A stretch of DNA of 57,945 nucleotides from Acephala macrosclerotiorum (taxonomy: Eukaryota > Ascomycota > Leotiomycetes > Helotiales > Mollisiaceae), in the NCBI GenBank assembly GCA_014904845.1, contig MU119514.1, forward strand, positions 1-57,945, read 5' to 3'. Both the position numbers and the translations under genes were made by a program. Below, in pieces: positions 33,854-45,198 of this stretch. The notes below the pieces were generated by a model. It was not told the DNA's origin, made no database searches, and saw nothing but the letters and a program-made list of their open reading frames with translations. Each line of letters starts with the position of its first letter. Position 1 is the stretch's first letter.

Positions 33854-34386
33854 GTGCACGCGGTCGCGATACATATTTGCTCACACTGTGAGAGAGTGCT
33901 GCATGCATATAGACGACTATGAGATATCGTCAGCATGCATTTGACATTGCACGTCTTGATAGCTATAAGGAGAAGGGGGGGTTATGAAAAGTAGTTAAGA
34001 TATGAGTTTGAGACACCGTAGCTTGGTAGTGTATCGTCCCATGGTCTTGAAGACCTCAGTAGCTGTACTTATTGCATCGGGTGTGATTAGCAAATCACGA
34101 CATAATAAAACTCTAAGATCCATTTTCGGCTTCCATGGTACTTTTGATCTCTAGAAAATCATAGTAACCCTAAAGTCCACAAGTACAAGCTCATAGAAGT
34201 AGAATGTGCAAAGAAAACTATCAAAAATGAACATCTTTCGAACCTTTGAAGCGTCTGTCAGCTACAATATCCAACGCAGCCAATATAATTCCATGCTTTA
34301 ATCGGTCTCAACCAAGGGCCATGACTTGACATTCATAACTCTAGACCGATTCCGAAATTCGGTAAGTCCTACAGAGAAGGGAACTC
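33854..34386. other. Intergenic, no gene seen
   Basis: Lies between the converging ends of the BTB copy and the Fungal_N/ZZ gene. Nothing recognised. Confidence 0.4.
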
Positions 34387-35748
34387 TTAAATGTTGCGTT
34401 TAACGAAACTTGAATGTTCGTGCCGATGCCAGACAACACCGTAGCAATCTGGACAGAAATCGAAGTTCGCGCATTCTCGACATTTGTACCGTTCGTCGTG
34501 ATAGTAGAACTAGTTTGGTAAGCATATACCGATTATCATTCAGGCGACTGACCTTCTTATCACAGCCGTCACATCGCCAATCCCAGTCATGAGGCTCTGG
34601 TATGGGTGCCGAACTTGGCCGTAGAGGGTTATCAATTCCAAGTCCTCTAATCAGTGGAGGCTCTGTATCAACGACCTCAACCGTGACCCCGTCACTTTCG
34701 GAAAGCGAATCGTGATCATCGATGTCTAGCTCGTGATCGTCATCAAACCACTGCAACGGAGGAGGTCAATATGCCTGTCATCAAACGTGGAGTTGTAGTG
34801 CTGATACCTGAGACAGAATATTATCCACCTCCTCAGAAGCCTGCTCTCGCGAAGGAGGCTTGACCTCTGATTCGCCTTTCTCCTTCCTAGCCGCCTCGAT
34901 CTCATAACCATCCCACTCCCTGCTCGCAAATCTCGTCCTTGATTTGTGGTAGAGCTTCGTCTCTGTCATGATTGGCTTTAGGAGCCTCATCGAGAAGTAG
35001 GGACTCCGTCGCATGTTTTCTAGACTTTGCTTTTGTTGATCTGAAGTTACGAAATGGCGGGAGGATTTCCGTTCTTTTCTGATGTATTCGCTATCCGGCC
35101 GAGTAGGCGGCTGCTCAACGGGCTTTAAGGTGAGGGTAGCTTCGTAGGTGACGGTTTGAGTTGAGCTTCCGGGCGTCTTCATGTTGATTTGTAGTGGCAT
35201 GTGTTGCATTATTCCTTGAAGGCTTCCCATTGGTATTGGAGATACTGACGTTGACGTTGCTGGTTGCTTCGCCGGAAGTTGGTATTGCCAACAAGTTGTC
35301 ATGAACATAAACATGTGTTGGACGTGTTTGAGGTTCTCTTGGTATTTTGCAATCGTTTTCTGGCTGCCGAATGCGTATTTGAGTTGGTCTCCATAGTCCG
35401 GCTTCTTTGAGCCGTGTGGGATCATCTCATCGATCTCCTTCAGTATGGCTCGACACTGTAAAGGGTGAGCTAATTAAGTCGAGTATTTGCAAAGGAAAGG
35501 ATGCATACTTGCATGACCAGTGTGGACGCATCCTGCAGGAATCGTTTAGGAAATTCCTGTCCAGTTCCATCGATGCTTCTAGAGAAGACATCGACGAGAC
35601 CAACACACATAGTGACTTGTCCTGCAATCTCAAGCATCTCTTTTGGAGCTGAGCTGAAAGCACGATACCTGTCTGTGAGAGAACTTGCAAGTTTGTTTGC
35701 AGTTTCAGCAAGTGCCACGGCACCGACAGTAATTGAGAATGGATCCAT
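34387..35748 (-). CDS. Fungal_N-type protein with C-terminal ZZ zinc finger
   Basis: Four exons (35748-35509, 35455-34808, 34750-34553, 34509-34387) give 402 residues. The N-terminus MDPFSITVGAVALAETANKL, followed by helices, is the start typical of fungal NLR-associated N-terminal domains (Fungal_N / PigL_N-like). The middle is polar and Ser/Thr/Lys-rich; an acidic stretch (WFDDDHELDIDDHD) precedes a ZZ-type zinc finger with ligands WRCDGC...YKCREC...FDFCPDCY...HRHEH. The last exon, only 41 codons, completes that finger. ZZ fingers usually bind peptides or N-degrons. No NACHT/NB-ARC or repeat domain is present, so this may be a stand-alone signalling or adaptor relative of fungal NLRs. Spacing of finger ligands is normal. 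Function is inferred only. Confidence 0.8.
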
Positions 35749-36627
35749 GATACTGGAAAGTCTGAATTGAAGAAACCTTAGACAATGATAGTGTAATGTT
35801 CTTGACAAGAGTGAAGCTTTTCCTGACTACTGGGAATTTTAGGCATCTTGTACTCTCAGGATGATATTCTCAGCCTCACTGCAGGCAGCGTCTGAAAGCT
35901 GGGCCTTGCCCAGATTCGGCTTAGCGTAAATGCAGCAGGGCTGAGAGATGGTGGAAAACATGCGGAGGTGTGGTCGTTGTTGGGGATACGGAGTAAAGTT
36001 GTGATGATGACGAGAAAATACTTGACCATCCTGGATTGACAATTTTCGACCTTGGTTGAACGTGGACTCCGCTTGAAGTCTTACACCATGCCCCACGGTG
36101 GCTGTCGCCTCAAGTTATGACTGCAGAAATCCGTAAATGGTCTGCATAACCGCTCCCAAATCCAGTCCCGCAGGTTCTCTCGTTTTATCCGGATATCACT
36201 TGATTCTTGGTAATGTCCGGCCCGTATCTGTGCTCTGACGAGATGCTCTAACGTCACAGCTCTTCAGAAGGCTAGATTTATATCGATCTTCGGCTGGGTA
36301 GCTATTGAAATAGCAATCTGACTCCTCGAACAAGTAGGATCACCCTGGAGTGGGAACGAGGAGTTTCGAACAGCCGTTGCCGAATTCTTGAGGCATGCAT
36401 AACTTCACAGCGTTTGAATTTGGTGTGTTTGGGAAAGGTTGTCGAATTGTATCACATGCGAAGAGTGACTATCGTAGCAAATGCCCACCAGCCCATTCTT
36501 CTTCGCCCAGTATGTGTCTCTATTCCCATTTCCCAGCCCAGCCCATAACCGCAAATCTGTGACCGTATTAGCACCCCGCCTTGAACCCCGCATGGGCCTG
36601 TCGTACCAAGAACTCCTCAATATGCAT
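35749..36627. other. Intergenic, no gene seen
   Basis: Between the start of the Fungal_N/ZZ gene and the 3' end of RPS21. Contains the promoter of the former; no other gene or repeat was recognised. Confidence 0.4.
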
Positions 36628-36973
36628 TTATCGCTGGCTGCTTCCGCTCCAGACGTTCTTAATAAGACCATCGCGTTGTGCTAATCGGTTCAATGAATCG
36701 TCGCTCTCGCCCATTGCTCGTACGAAACCGCAAAGTGCGTAGACTTGGCTCTCTCCGGTGAATCGACCGTTCTCATCAACCTTGCCGACCGAGATCTGGA
36801 CAGACGCATGGTCCTTGGCCTTGATGATTCTGTTGGTAGCGCTGCATTTGCGGGGGACGTAGCTGTGAAGAATGGAAGTCAGTCTTCAATTCCACACAAT
36901 TCAATGCTGCGGCGTCGCGCAGTGATTTCGCAGATACGTACAGGTCGACGAGCTCTCCCTTATCGTTCTCCAT
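36628..36973 (-). CDS. rps21: 40S ribosomal protein S21 (eS21)
   Basis: Two exons (36973-36942 and 36862-36628) joined over a 79-nt intron (GTACGT...TTCACAG) give 88 residues, the normal eS21 length. The sequence [20 protein letters not shown], then [27 protein letters not shown] and [16 protein letters not shown], is diagnostic. The protein is part of the small ribosomal subunit near the decoding-side head/platform and is needed for 18S rRNA maturation. An early intron after about ten codons is common in fungal ribosomal-protein genes. The gene is divergent from SLX4, with 376 bp between start codons. Confidence 0.95.
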
Positions 36974-37349
36974 GTTGGCGGTATTTGTGCAGTGTGGATT
37001 GACTGAACGGCGCTGGAAGGTGTGAATTTGATGATGATAATTTTCGAGAATCTGCAAATGTTCCCGTCGTGGGCTGGAGAAAAAGCTAAGCCAAAAGAAG
37101 GCTGGACTTAGCGAGTGGCTTTGATCACGTGCAGTCGTGCGAGTCCGGCGCCCGAGATTGTTTTCGTCTGTTGATTTTGCGGCGTCGCGATCGTCGACAA
37201 CATTCACTTATTTCACTTGAATAACCTTTTCCTATTTAACTGCCTCTCCTCACTAACTCGGGGATGCGAGTGTCAAAGTATAAAAACTGTCGCTCCTTCC
37301 ATTCCTCTCGAGTCGCGCCTGGCGCAAAATCTATTCCTCAAGCTTCAAG
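36974..37349. promoter_or_regulatory. Bidirectional promoter of RPS21 and SLX4
   Basis: 376 bp between two divergent start codons. It must drive both the ribosomal-protein gene and SLX4; no further element can be assigned with confidence. Confidence 0.6.
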
Positions 37350-39908
37350 ATGGCCGCCGAAATCTTGATCCTCTCTTCCTCCCCGCCGAGGCAATTCGCA
37401 AGTTTCAGTCTGTCGTCGTCTCCTCCGCTCCCTTCAATGGACGAGATAATGCGGAAACGCCCACAAGTTCTGCGGACTGGGAGCCGGACTGCACCAATTC
37501 CTCAGAATGCGACTGCATCCTTTACGAGTGTAGCGTCGCTATTGAAATCGACGACCGATGTCGATGCAATTCGCGCATCCTCACAAGAGGATATCACAGC
37601 AGAGGCAGCGAAGCTTGCGAAAACTACAAAAGAGCGAAAGGAGCTAGCTAAAAGAGTAGAGGGTGAGACGATGTCGAAGAAGCCACGGAAACCTGCTGCA
37701 ACCGAGGGCAACGGCGGTACTGCAGTGGCAGAGAAGAAGAAGAAGACGACCAGGCCGCGAGCCAAGAAGACGACAGAGGAGGGCTCAGAGATACTAGTGA
37801 AAGAAGTAGTGATCCCAAAGTCGCGGGCAAAGAAGGCAGACAAGGACACATCGGGGGCATCGGTGGTCGAAGTGAAAGAGAAGCCTGTACGGAAGCCAAG
37901 AGCGAAGAAGGCAGTTGGAAAATCACAACCCAAACTGTCGAAAGGAAAAGTCACCAAGTCCTTCACAACTGCAGAATCAAAGTTAAACGAGGCAATTAAG
38001 TCCCAGAAAGTCAAGGCGATTGTGGAGTCTCAGGAATTGGATCTCCCAAAAGCCATCCAGAGGCGATTTGACTGGACTCCGCCCAGAGCAAACAATAAGA
38101 CCGCGATTAAAACTGCTTCTGACAATGCTTTGAGTTCTGGTGGACTTCTATCTGGACGGAAACACAATGGATTCACAAACCTCTTTGGGAGCTATGGCTT
38201 TACGACTTCGAAAGGAGAAAGCAACAGCGCACCTGCTCCTCTTGGTACGGACATTACTCGGAAACGAAAGTTGACAGACCTTGTGAAGACAAGCATTTCG
38301 ACTGTAGCCGCTGCCTCACCAAAAGAAAAGGAGAAGGTACCTAAGAAGAAAGCCAGAACAATCACCGACCAAGCGACATCTGCATATGCCGAGGAGGAAG
38401 AAGAGGAGCTACCTGCTCAGTCAGCACCACTACTGCAATACTTCATCTTACAAATCTCCGAAAGGCCAAGCAATGATGGATTTAAAGTCCCACCGAAGCC
38501 GCGATCTAAGAGCCCTGTCAAAGGTGCCTCAAAGGCAAAGAAGGTTTCAGTACAAGCGCCTATTTTGTTGTCACCCGAATCGGCTATGAAGCAGGTCGGG
38601 ATTCAGGATTTCGTGTTCGGCACCTCGAGTCAGCTGGCAAGAGAGGAGTCACCGACACTCCTTCGTGATCTGCATGCTGCTATGCAGGCCTCAAATCAAG
38701 AAGATGATCCTTTCGCTGATTCTGTCTTTGACTCCTCACCGCCAAGACCAAGAAGAACTGGCCTCACTAAGAAACGAAATCTTTGGTCTGCAGCTTCCCG
38801 AGATGATTCGGGCGAATTGCTGGATGTCCCCATGATTGATCTCGTCGATTCACCCGCAGCCGACAGCCAAACTTTGGGATTGCCTGCCGTTGCTGCTACG
38901 CCTCTGGCAGCTAAATCTGAAATTTGGCATGATATTGGATCCACTCCAGCCGCCAAGATACCAGACCCAACAAAGGTTCCAGGACCAATTGAAGCGGCTA
39001 TTAGGGAGGAGCTTCTGAGTAGCCCATCGGGGAGCCGCGGAGCCAAATCACCAAAAGCTCCAAAAGTGCCCAATGATGACGGCGAACCACAGAAAGCGAA
39101 GACACGAGCCCCAAAGTCACCATCCAAATCCAAGAAATCACCAAGCACCAAAAGGCCCAACTTTGCTGCGTATACAGACGCACAATTAGCGAAAGAAATT
39201 GCCTCCTACCATTTTAAGCCTGTGAAGAAGCGCGATCAAATGATCACGTTGCTGGAGAGATGTTGGGAAAGTAAAAATCAAACCATTCTTGGTGATCTGA
39301 GTACCAATATTCCTCCTGTATCTGCCAAGACATCCAAAGATGAGGTTCCACCATCGACTCAACCTGCGAGGACATCTCCGAAACAGCCACGAGGTCGACC
39401 ACGCAAGGAAAATACAGTTCAGTATCTGGAAATGGACAGTGATATGCCTCTTTCACAGGCTCGGACACCTAAGAAGGCGAAGAATAAACGGAAGGAGGTC
39501 TTCGAAGACATCTCCGATTCGGATACGGCTATTACACCATCACCACCTCTCCATTCTGCATCCCAAATGACCCCTTTACCTTTACGACCATCGACTTCTG
39601 ACATGAGCGACAGCCCGGAATTGTCTCCGGGAGCCGCTCAAGATTTGCTTTTCAAACATATAAGTAGTGCAGTCACAAGCGCATCACGTTCCAAGGACTC
39701 GACGAATCCTACCTGGCATGAAAAAATCCTCCTATATGATCCAATTGTCCTTGAAGACTTGACAGTATGGCTGAACACTGGCGCATTGGAGAAGGTTGGA
39801 TGGGATGGAGAGGTGGACCCCAAACTGGTCAAAAAGTGGTGCGAAAGCAAGAGCATATGCTGCTTGTGGAGGGAAAACCTACGGGGCGGTGCACGGAATC
39901 GTTATTGA
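37350..39908 (+). CDS. slx4: SLX4, structure-specific endonuclease scaffold
   Basis: A single exon of 852 residues. SLX4 is the nuclear, non-catalytic scaffold that activates the SLX1 nuclease and processes branched DNA at stalled forks and Holliday junctions. The N-terminal two-thirds are disordered and rich in Lys, Ser and acidic motifs, with many SP/TP sites that fit cell-cycle phosphorylation. Residues about 600-640 (FAAYTDAQLAKEIASYHFKPVKKRDQMITLLERCW) form a SAP-like DNA-binding helix pair. The C-terminal SLX1-binding domain is clear: ILLYDPIVLEDLTVWLNTG, LVKKWCESKSICCLWREN. The ATG at 37350 starts MAAEILILSSSPPR, a usual fungal SLX4 beginning. No lesion was seen. Confidence 0.9.
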   Translation: MAAEILILSSSPPRQFASFSLSSSPPLPSMDEIMRKRPQVLRTGSRTAPIPQNATASFTSVASLLKSTTDVDAIRASSQEDITAEAAKLAKTTKERKELAKRVEGETMSKKPRKPAATEGNGGTAVAEKKKKTTRPRAKKTTEEGSEILVKEVVIPKSRAKKADKDTSGASVVEVKEKPVRKPRAKKAVGKSQPKLSKGKVTKSFTTAESKLNEAIKSQKVKAIVESQELDLPKAIQRRFDWTPPRANNKTAIKTASDNALSSGGLLSGRKHNGFTNLFGSYGFTTSKGESNSAPAPLGTDITRKRKLTDLVKTSISTVAAASPKEKEKVPKKKARTITDQATSAYAEEEEEELPAQSAPLLQYFILQISERPSNDGFKVPPKPRSKSPVKGASKAKKVSVQAPILLSPESAMKQVGIQDFVFGTSSQLAREESPTLLRDLHAAMQASNQEDDPFADSVFDSSPPRPRRTGLTKKRNLWSAASRDDSGELLDVPMIDLVDSPAADSQTLGLPAVAATPLAAKSEIWHDIGSTPAAKIPDPTKVPGPIEAAIREELLSSPSGSRGAKSPKAPKVPNDDGEPQKAKTRAPKSPSKSKKSPSTKRPNFAAYTDAQLAKEIASYHFKPVKKRDQMITLLERCWESKNQTILGDLSTNIPPVSAKTSKDEVPPSTQPARTSPKQPRGRPRKENTVQYLEMDSDMPLSQARTPKKAKNKRKEVFEDISDSDTAITPSPPLHSASQMTPLPLRPSTSDMSDSPELSPGAAQDLLFKHISSAVTSASRSKDSTNPTWHEKILLYDPIVLEDLTVWLNTGALEKVGWDGEVDPKLVKKWCESKSICCLWRENLRGGARNRY

Positions 39909-40570
39909 TGAGACTTGGCTTTTGATTACACGCTATGATAATCATATTGAATATGATTCGAAATCACGACACCAGATTCATTCGCCTCTTCAAGACGTCT
40001 TCGGCGATAGGGAATGCTGGCTGTGTGATTCCTACCCACAGTGTCCGAGCCTCTGAAAACGCAAGTCTCCATTCTTTCCATGTATCGTATAAGTATGTTC
40101 GGAACGAACACCCTTGCTCTTTTCTTACTGCGCTTTCTTCGCAATGTCTCCAACAAGCGAGGGGCTATGTCTCAGGTCATTCAGTGGAGCGTTGCTAGAA
40201 GCCTTGCAACAGATCTCGAATTACGATGTATATCTTTCGCGTCTTGAGCTGGATCAACAATAGCGGTGAGCGTAACCTTTTTCTTCTTTGACCTTTCCTT
40301 CGCTGGTCTCGGGAACCATCAGAGTCTCACCTGACATCGAAATGCATCTCCTTGGCTTGATATCTCCCTGAATTCTAATGCCTTTGTCTTGTTGTATCGC
40401 TTCAATCTTGAAAGAATTCTCGACTGAGGATGCAAGATCAATGGGGCATGCTAATCCTTCACTCGTGAAGTCTTGGCCAGTTGCCCACAATCTTCCATTT
40501 AAGTATGGATTGCCCACTTATTTCTGTTGTGTTTCTGCACGGGCTTTTTGCTTCCGGTAAATCTTTCAGC
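39909..40570. other. Intergenic, no gene seen
   Basis: Between SLX4 and the carboxypeptidase relic; nothing recognised. Confidence 0.4.
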
Positions 40571-42383
40571 ATGGCACCATCGATTCTCAGATTCTTATTT
40601 CTCTCTTTCTCTTGTCTCTCGCTCGTTGCATCTGTAATTAGCCAAAGATATGGCCACAAGATTCATGGAAAAGGCCGTGCAGCTACCAAACTCGATGTGA
40701 ATGCAAGACAGAAGCCTTGTCCTGTCGCAGACCGGAGTACGAAAAGCCTCCGATTCCTCGATGATACAACTAAACGTAAGAACTGTTTCGTCCCACGACC
40801 AAGAATTATGCTGACACTTCATAGGATTTCGAGTAGCGTCATTGCCAGATGTGGACTTTGACATCGGAGAGATGTATTCTGGTCTTATACCTATCAACAT
40901 GAGCGATCCGTCCCGGGCGTTTCTCTTTGTCTATCAGCCTACTGTTGGAACACCAGTAGACGAGGTTACTGTTAGAACATCCTTCCAAATTATGAAGGAT
41001 TTACTGATCAAGGAAGATCTGGCTCAATGGTGGACTTGGTTTGCTGCTCGTCGTCATTCACTTGCTCAGATAGCTAACCAAGTGCAGGCTGCAGCTCTCT
41101 TGAAGGCTCCTTCCAGGAGAATGTCAGACTCCTCTGGTCTGCTGGCTCCTTTGCGCCAATCCACAACCCATACTCCTGGGTCAGGTAACAGACCTACCTC
41201 ATCATAGCTACTAACCCATGCTTATTAGATCCTTTAGTCTTACGAATGTTCTCTGGGTCGACCAACCAGTTGGAACCGGCTTTTTAACTGGCTAAGTCAC
41301 CGCTACAAGTGAAGAAGAGATTGCCTAAGACTTCGTCAACTTCTTCCTCAACTTGAAGAAGACATTCAGTATCAAGAAGTTCAAGATATTTGTCACAGGG
41401 GAAAGCTATGCCGGCCGCTACGTCCCTTATATCGCGTCTGCCATGAACGACAGACACGATACAGACTATTTCAACCTCCAAGGAGCAATGACCTATGATC
41501 CAACAATCGGCTCCTTCGACTACGTCCAGGAAATGGCTGTTGCTGCCCCCTTCATCCACGCTAACAACGCTATGATGAACCTGAACTCTCCTTTCCTGGC
41601 TGAACTCGACTTCATAGACCAGGCTTGCGGTTATGCCGATTTCAGAAACACATACATGACCTTTCTCCACCTGCAGGACATCAACCAACGGAATACTTCG
41701 ATTACGCAACAGACATCGGATGTGACTTTCGACTTCGCCGTCACAGCAGCCGTAGCCATAAATCCATGCTTCAACCCATACCACATCCCAGACACTTGTC
41801 CCATGCTCCCCTCCGTCCTCGGATTCTCCGGCATCCTAGAAGTCACCACTCCCGGTCTCCCAATCTATTTCGACCGTGCCGACGTCAAGAAAGCTATGGA
41901 CGTCCCTCCAAACTTGGGCCGGGTAATTTGTACCTCCACCCCCGTCCTCCTCGCCCCCTACGGTCAAGGTCCAGAACAAAATCCCGGCGGCGGCATCTCA
42001 GCCCACCCCATCCAACACGTCCTCCCCAAGGTAATCGAACACACAAACCGTACTTTAATCCTCAACGCCCAGTGGGATATGGCGATTATCACCAACGGCA
42101 CATAGCTGGCGATTCAGAACATGACTTGGAATGGGAAATTGGGATTCCAGAGCAGACCAGCTACGCCGATTTTTATTACTTTGCCGGATTTAGAGTATGA
42201 GGCTGTTTTTGGGACGAATAGGTATGGAGAGTTGGATGATCCGTAGGGAATGATGGGTGTTCAGCATTTTGAGAGGGGGTTGATGTGGGCGGAGACGTTG
42301 AGGAGTGTGCATGAGCAGCCGGGTATCAGTCGAGTAGTTATAGGCATTTGCAGTGTTTGTTGGGGCATATTGAGACTTTGTAG
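40571..42383 (+). pseudogene. Serine carboxypeptidase (peptidase S10) pseudogene
   Basis: The relic starts with a signal peptide (MAPSILRFLFLSFSCLSLVAS) and the family block EMYSGLIPIN. Introns at 40776-40824, about 40973-41018 and others can be traced. The oxyanion-hole motif reads WLNGGLGCSS, where the family has GGPGCSS (Pro to Leu, one C-to-T). The nucleophile block VTGESYAGRYVPYIA is intact. Disabling changes are TAA at 41293, TAA at 41326, TAG at 42103, TAG at 42244, and a one-base frameshift near 42320, after which YQSSSYRHLQCLLGHIETL continues in another frame to TAG at 42381. The gene once encoded a secreted serine carboxypeptidase. Most of the sequence is still alignable by eye, so the decay is fairly recent. 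Confidence 0.85.
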
Positions 42384-42545
42384 TTGGGTCTGGAGGGTGA
42401 GGTTGTCTGCCTTGGATAGGGCCGAGGGAGTGGTGGTGGAGTTTGGGATTGGGGAGAAATGTCTAGATTGATCACGGTGGTACATCCAAGGGTAATAGTT
42501 CTACAAATATATCTACATACACATCCATCATCTGCCAAGATCTAT

Positions 42546-43790
42546 CTATATCTTTGCACCTTCCTGCTTCTGAAGGAAAGCTTTCTCCTCAGCCAAAATC
42601 TCCGCCCTATCCCTGACTTCTACATTCCGAGGACCTTCTTTACCAAACTTAACAAGCACAACCCTCTTCTCGTCTCCCCCTCTCCCACTTCCCCTCAACT
42701 CCGGCCCCGACTTCTCAAGCCCCAACACACTCCTCCCATCACTCTTCCTCATCATTATCCCAATTGGAGAAATAACTTTATCCGCCCACGGAATTCCCTT
42801 CCCATCTCCTCCGTCGCTCTTTAAAAACTCCAACACTTTGTCTCTTTGCAGTTGTAATTCTTCAGCAGGCAAGAACTGCGAGGGACAGAGGAAAGGAGAG
42901 AGTAAAGACATAAGGTAGTACTGGGGTGGGAATAATATGACCTCGTTTCGTTTTGCTTGTGAGAGCCATTCCGAGCAAGCAGCGAAGAGCGCGGCTGTGT
43001 GTTCAACCCCGCCGTCGGAAGTGGGGACTGGGATTACGGATTTTGACGGGAGGTTGGTTGTGGTTGATGTGCGTGTGAGGGGAAGGAAGTATATGTACAT
43101 TTGCGTTGTGAAGCGTTTGGGGAGGTTGGCTGGTGTTATCCAGCGGGTGAAGGGGATTAGAGAGTCTGGGTTGTGGTGTTAGTTTGTTTTCTGTTGACAT
43201 TGTCCGTACTGAGGACGGGGGTTTCGAGTTCGAAAGTCTTGACCCTAAAACAGACATTCGGGCTGTTATATTAAGAAAAGGAGTGATTTTCGGCAACGTA
43301 CCTGTATCGACCACACCACCCATTTCTTCAACCCAATCTCTAAACCTCACCTTCCCCGCATGAATATCCTTCCTTGCCATCTCCCTAACGCCCTCCTCTA
43401 CATCTAACAAATCTCCGCTCCCATCATTCCTCCTAGCAAGCAATATCCCACTCTCCTCGAAACATTCCCTTATAGCTCCCAACCTATACGCCGGCCCGTC
43501 AACATGCCGTCTTGGATCGTCTAGGGAAGGTATCTCGCCATCTTGTGAGGCGGAAAGGTTTCCGCCTGGGAAGACGTGAGCGCTTGCGAAGGAAGAGGAG
43601 GTTTGGACGCGGTGGAGGAGGAGGATTTCGTTGGTGGGTGATATGAGGAGGATTCTGGAGGCTGTTAGTGAGAGGTTGGGAGAGAGGGAGGAGAGACGAA
43701 CGAGGCGCTGGGTCGGGGGTCGGCGACTTGTTTTGTGGGTTTGGTGCCGGAGGACATGTATTGTTTCTCTAGAGCTGGGCGGGGAGCCAT
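42546..43790 (-). CDS. Nudix hydrolase, NUDT19-like
   Basis: Three exons (43790-43702, 43654-43302, 43165-42546) give 353 residues. Intron 1 (47 nt) joins DPRPSAS to ILLISPTNEILLLHRVQ; intron 2 is longer (136 nt). The protein has the Nudix fold start (ILLISP..., SAHVFPGGNLSA) and the catalytic helix GAIRECFEESGIL with its REx2EE metal ligands. As in NUDT19/RP2p-type proteins an insertion separates the GG from the helix. Such enzymes hydrolyse CoA or nucleoside diphosphate derivatives, often in peroxisomes. The C-terminus is Ala-Lys-Ile, a PTS1-like tripeptide. The frame is open upstream to an ATG at 43982, whose extra 64 residues are Arg/Ser-rich and mitochondrial-like. The start at 43790 is preferred. 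No lesion was seen. Confidence 0.85.
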
Positions 43791-44383
43791 TCTGGGTGGA
43801 AGCGCTCTGCGAGTGGAGAAGAGATGTGATTGGGTTCTCGATGCCCTAGAAAGGGCGGGAGCTTGACAGCTCGAAGTTGTTCGCAGACTGCGAATTGTAG
43901 ACCGGCTGAATGCTATCGTCGCAGCATTACTTGCATATGAAGTCTTGAGAGGAATGATACATCTCAATCGACTGAGATGCATTGGGTGACGTCTGGATGC
44001 TGGTGATAGCCATGGTTGTTGATTGCAGACGTTGCGGGGTTCTAGTTTCTGGGGAAGTTGAGCCGAGGTCAGTGAGCTGCCTTGAAAGGATGTCGGTAAC
44101 TTGTGACAACGAAGTCTTGTACAACCATGTCTCTCTGACCGCTTTGCATGCTTTATCCTGCAAATAGCTTCCTTCATTTGGAGATGATAAGCTTCATCTA
44201 GTGATGCCAAGTTCAGCTCTCGCATGCTCTTGCCAGTGCTCATGCCGGAGTAAGACGGTGGAGATCTGCACCAGGATGTGGGTAATCATTCTATGACATT
44301 TAAGACCTCTCTTTCTCTCGTGTTTTCTCTACATCTTCTCGCTTGAATCCTTTTGGCTTTGCTTCTTGTTTCATCCCCTCAAG
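43791..44383. other. Intergenic between Nudix gene and cyclase relic
   Basis: Divergent promoter region; an upstream ATG for the Nudix gene at 43982 lies inside it. No further gene was seen. Confidence 0.4.
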
Positions 44384-45198
44384 ATGGGCTCTAACGACAT
44401 CCCTCCACCCCACGTCACAACAAACCTCGTCCCGATAGCAAATGCCCTCCTCCAAGCCGGAGGCGGTCTCTGGACACTCACCTATATCCTCCTAACCCGG
44501 CAATCATTCAAAGACCGCACCTACGGCATGCCCCCCTTTGCCCTCGCTCTTAATTTTGCCTGGGAAATCGTCTACGCTCTCTACGTCGCCGAATCGCCTT
44601 TAGAGCAAACAGTCTTTACTATCTGGCTCTTGATTGATTGTGGTATGTTTACGGGTTGTTGACTTTCGGAAAGGAAGAATGGAACCATGCTCCGTTCATG
44701 AAGAGACATCTTGGGAAGATCTTTTGGTTGACGACAACGTGGTGTGCAGCGGGTCATTGGGCATGTGCGAAATGGTGGATTGATAATGATGTTGGGCAGA
44801 AGGAGGGGAAGTTTTATAAGGGAAGAGTAGGGCCTGATACTACGGAGCTGGGATTCTGGTCAGCTCTATTATGTCAAATGGTGTTGAGTGCAGCTAGTTT
44901 AGTCAGTTTGTTAGTTAGGCAACATACGGGAGGAGTCAGTTGGGGCATTTGGGGAAGTAGGATGTTGGGTAGTGTACTGGGGCTGTATGGGAATTATGGG
45001 TAGTTATGGTGGAGGTGGAGGGAAGCTCACGAGTACTTTTTGAATCCGTTTGCGGTGTTCATGTGGGTAGCTTGCTTGGTGTGTGATTTGGTGTATCCGT
45101 TCTTCTTTGCGGGGATAAGAAACAGGGAGAAGATGCTACCTGACGGAAGAAAGGTTGCTGGGGGTTATGTGGATGTTGGAGTGAGGAAATTTCTATAA
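44384..45198 (+). pseudogene. PaxB-like membrane terpene cyclase pseudogene
   Basis: The relic begins MGSNDIPPPHVTTNLV and has the multi-helix layout of the PaxB/Pyr4-type integral membrane cyclases that fold epoxidised prenyl chains in indole-diterpene and meroterpenoid pathways. The landmark PPFALALNFAWEIVYALYV, containing the conserved glutamate, is intact. A one-base frameshift near 44640 separates IWLLIDCG from VYGLLTFGKEEWNHAPF. TAG at 45001-45003 then interrupts the frame before LWWRWREAHEYFLNPFAVFMW, and the last helix block ends at TAA 45196. No prenyltransferase, monooxygenase or PKS gene is nearby, so it looks like an orphaned remnant of a pathway or a related membrane protein of unknown role. 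Confidence 0.7.

Noticed and set aside
42459..43482. CRISPR-like or tandem array in Pro/Ser-rich DNA
   Set aside because: No regularly spaced direct repeats; it is Nudix coding sequence and its antisense.
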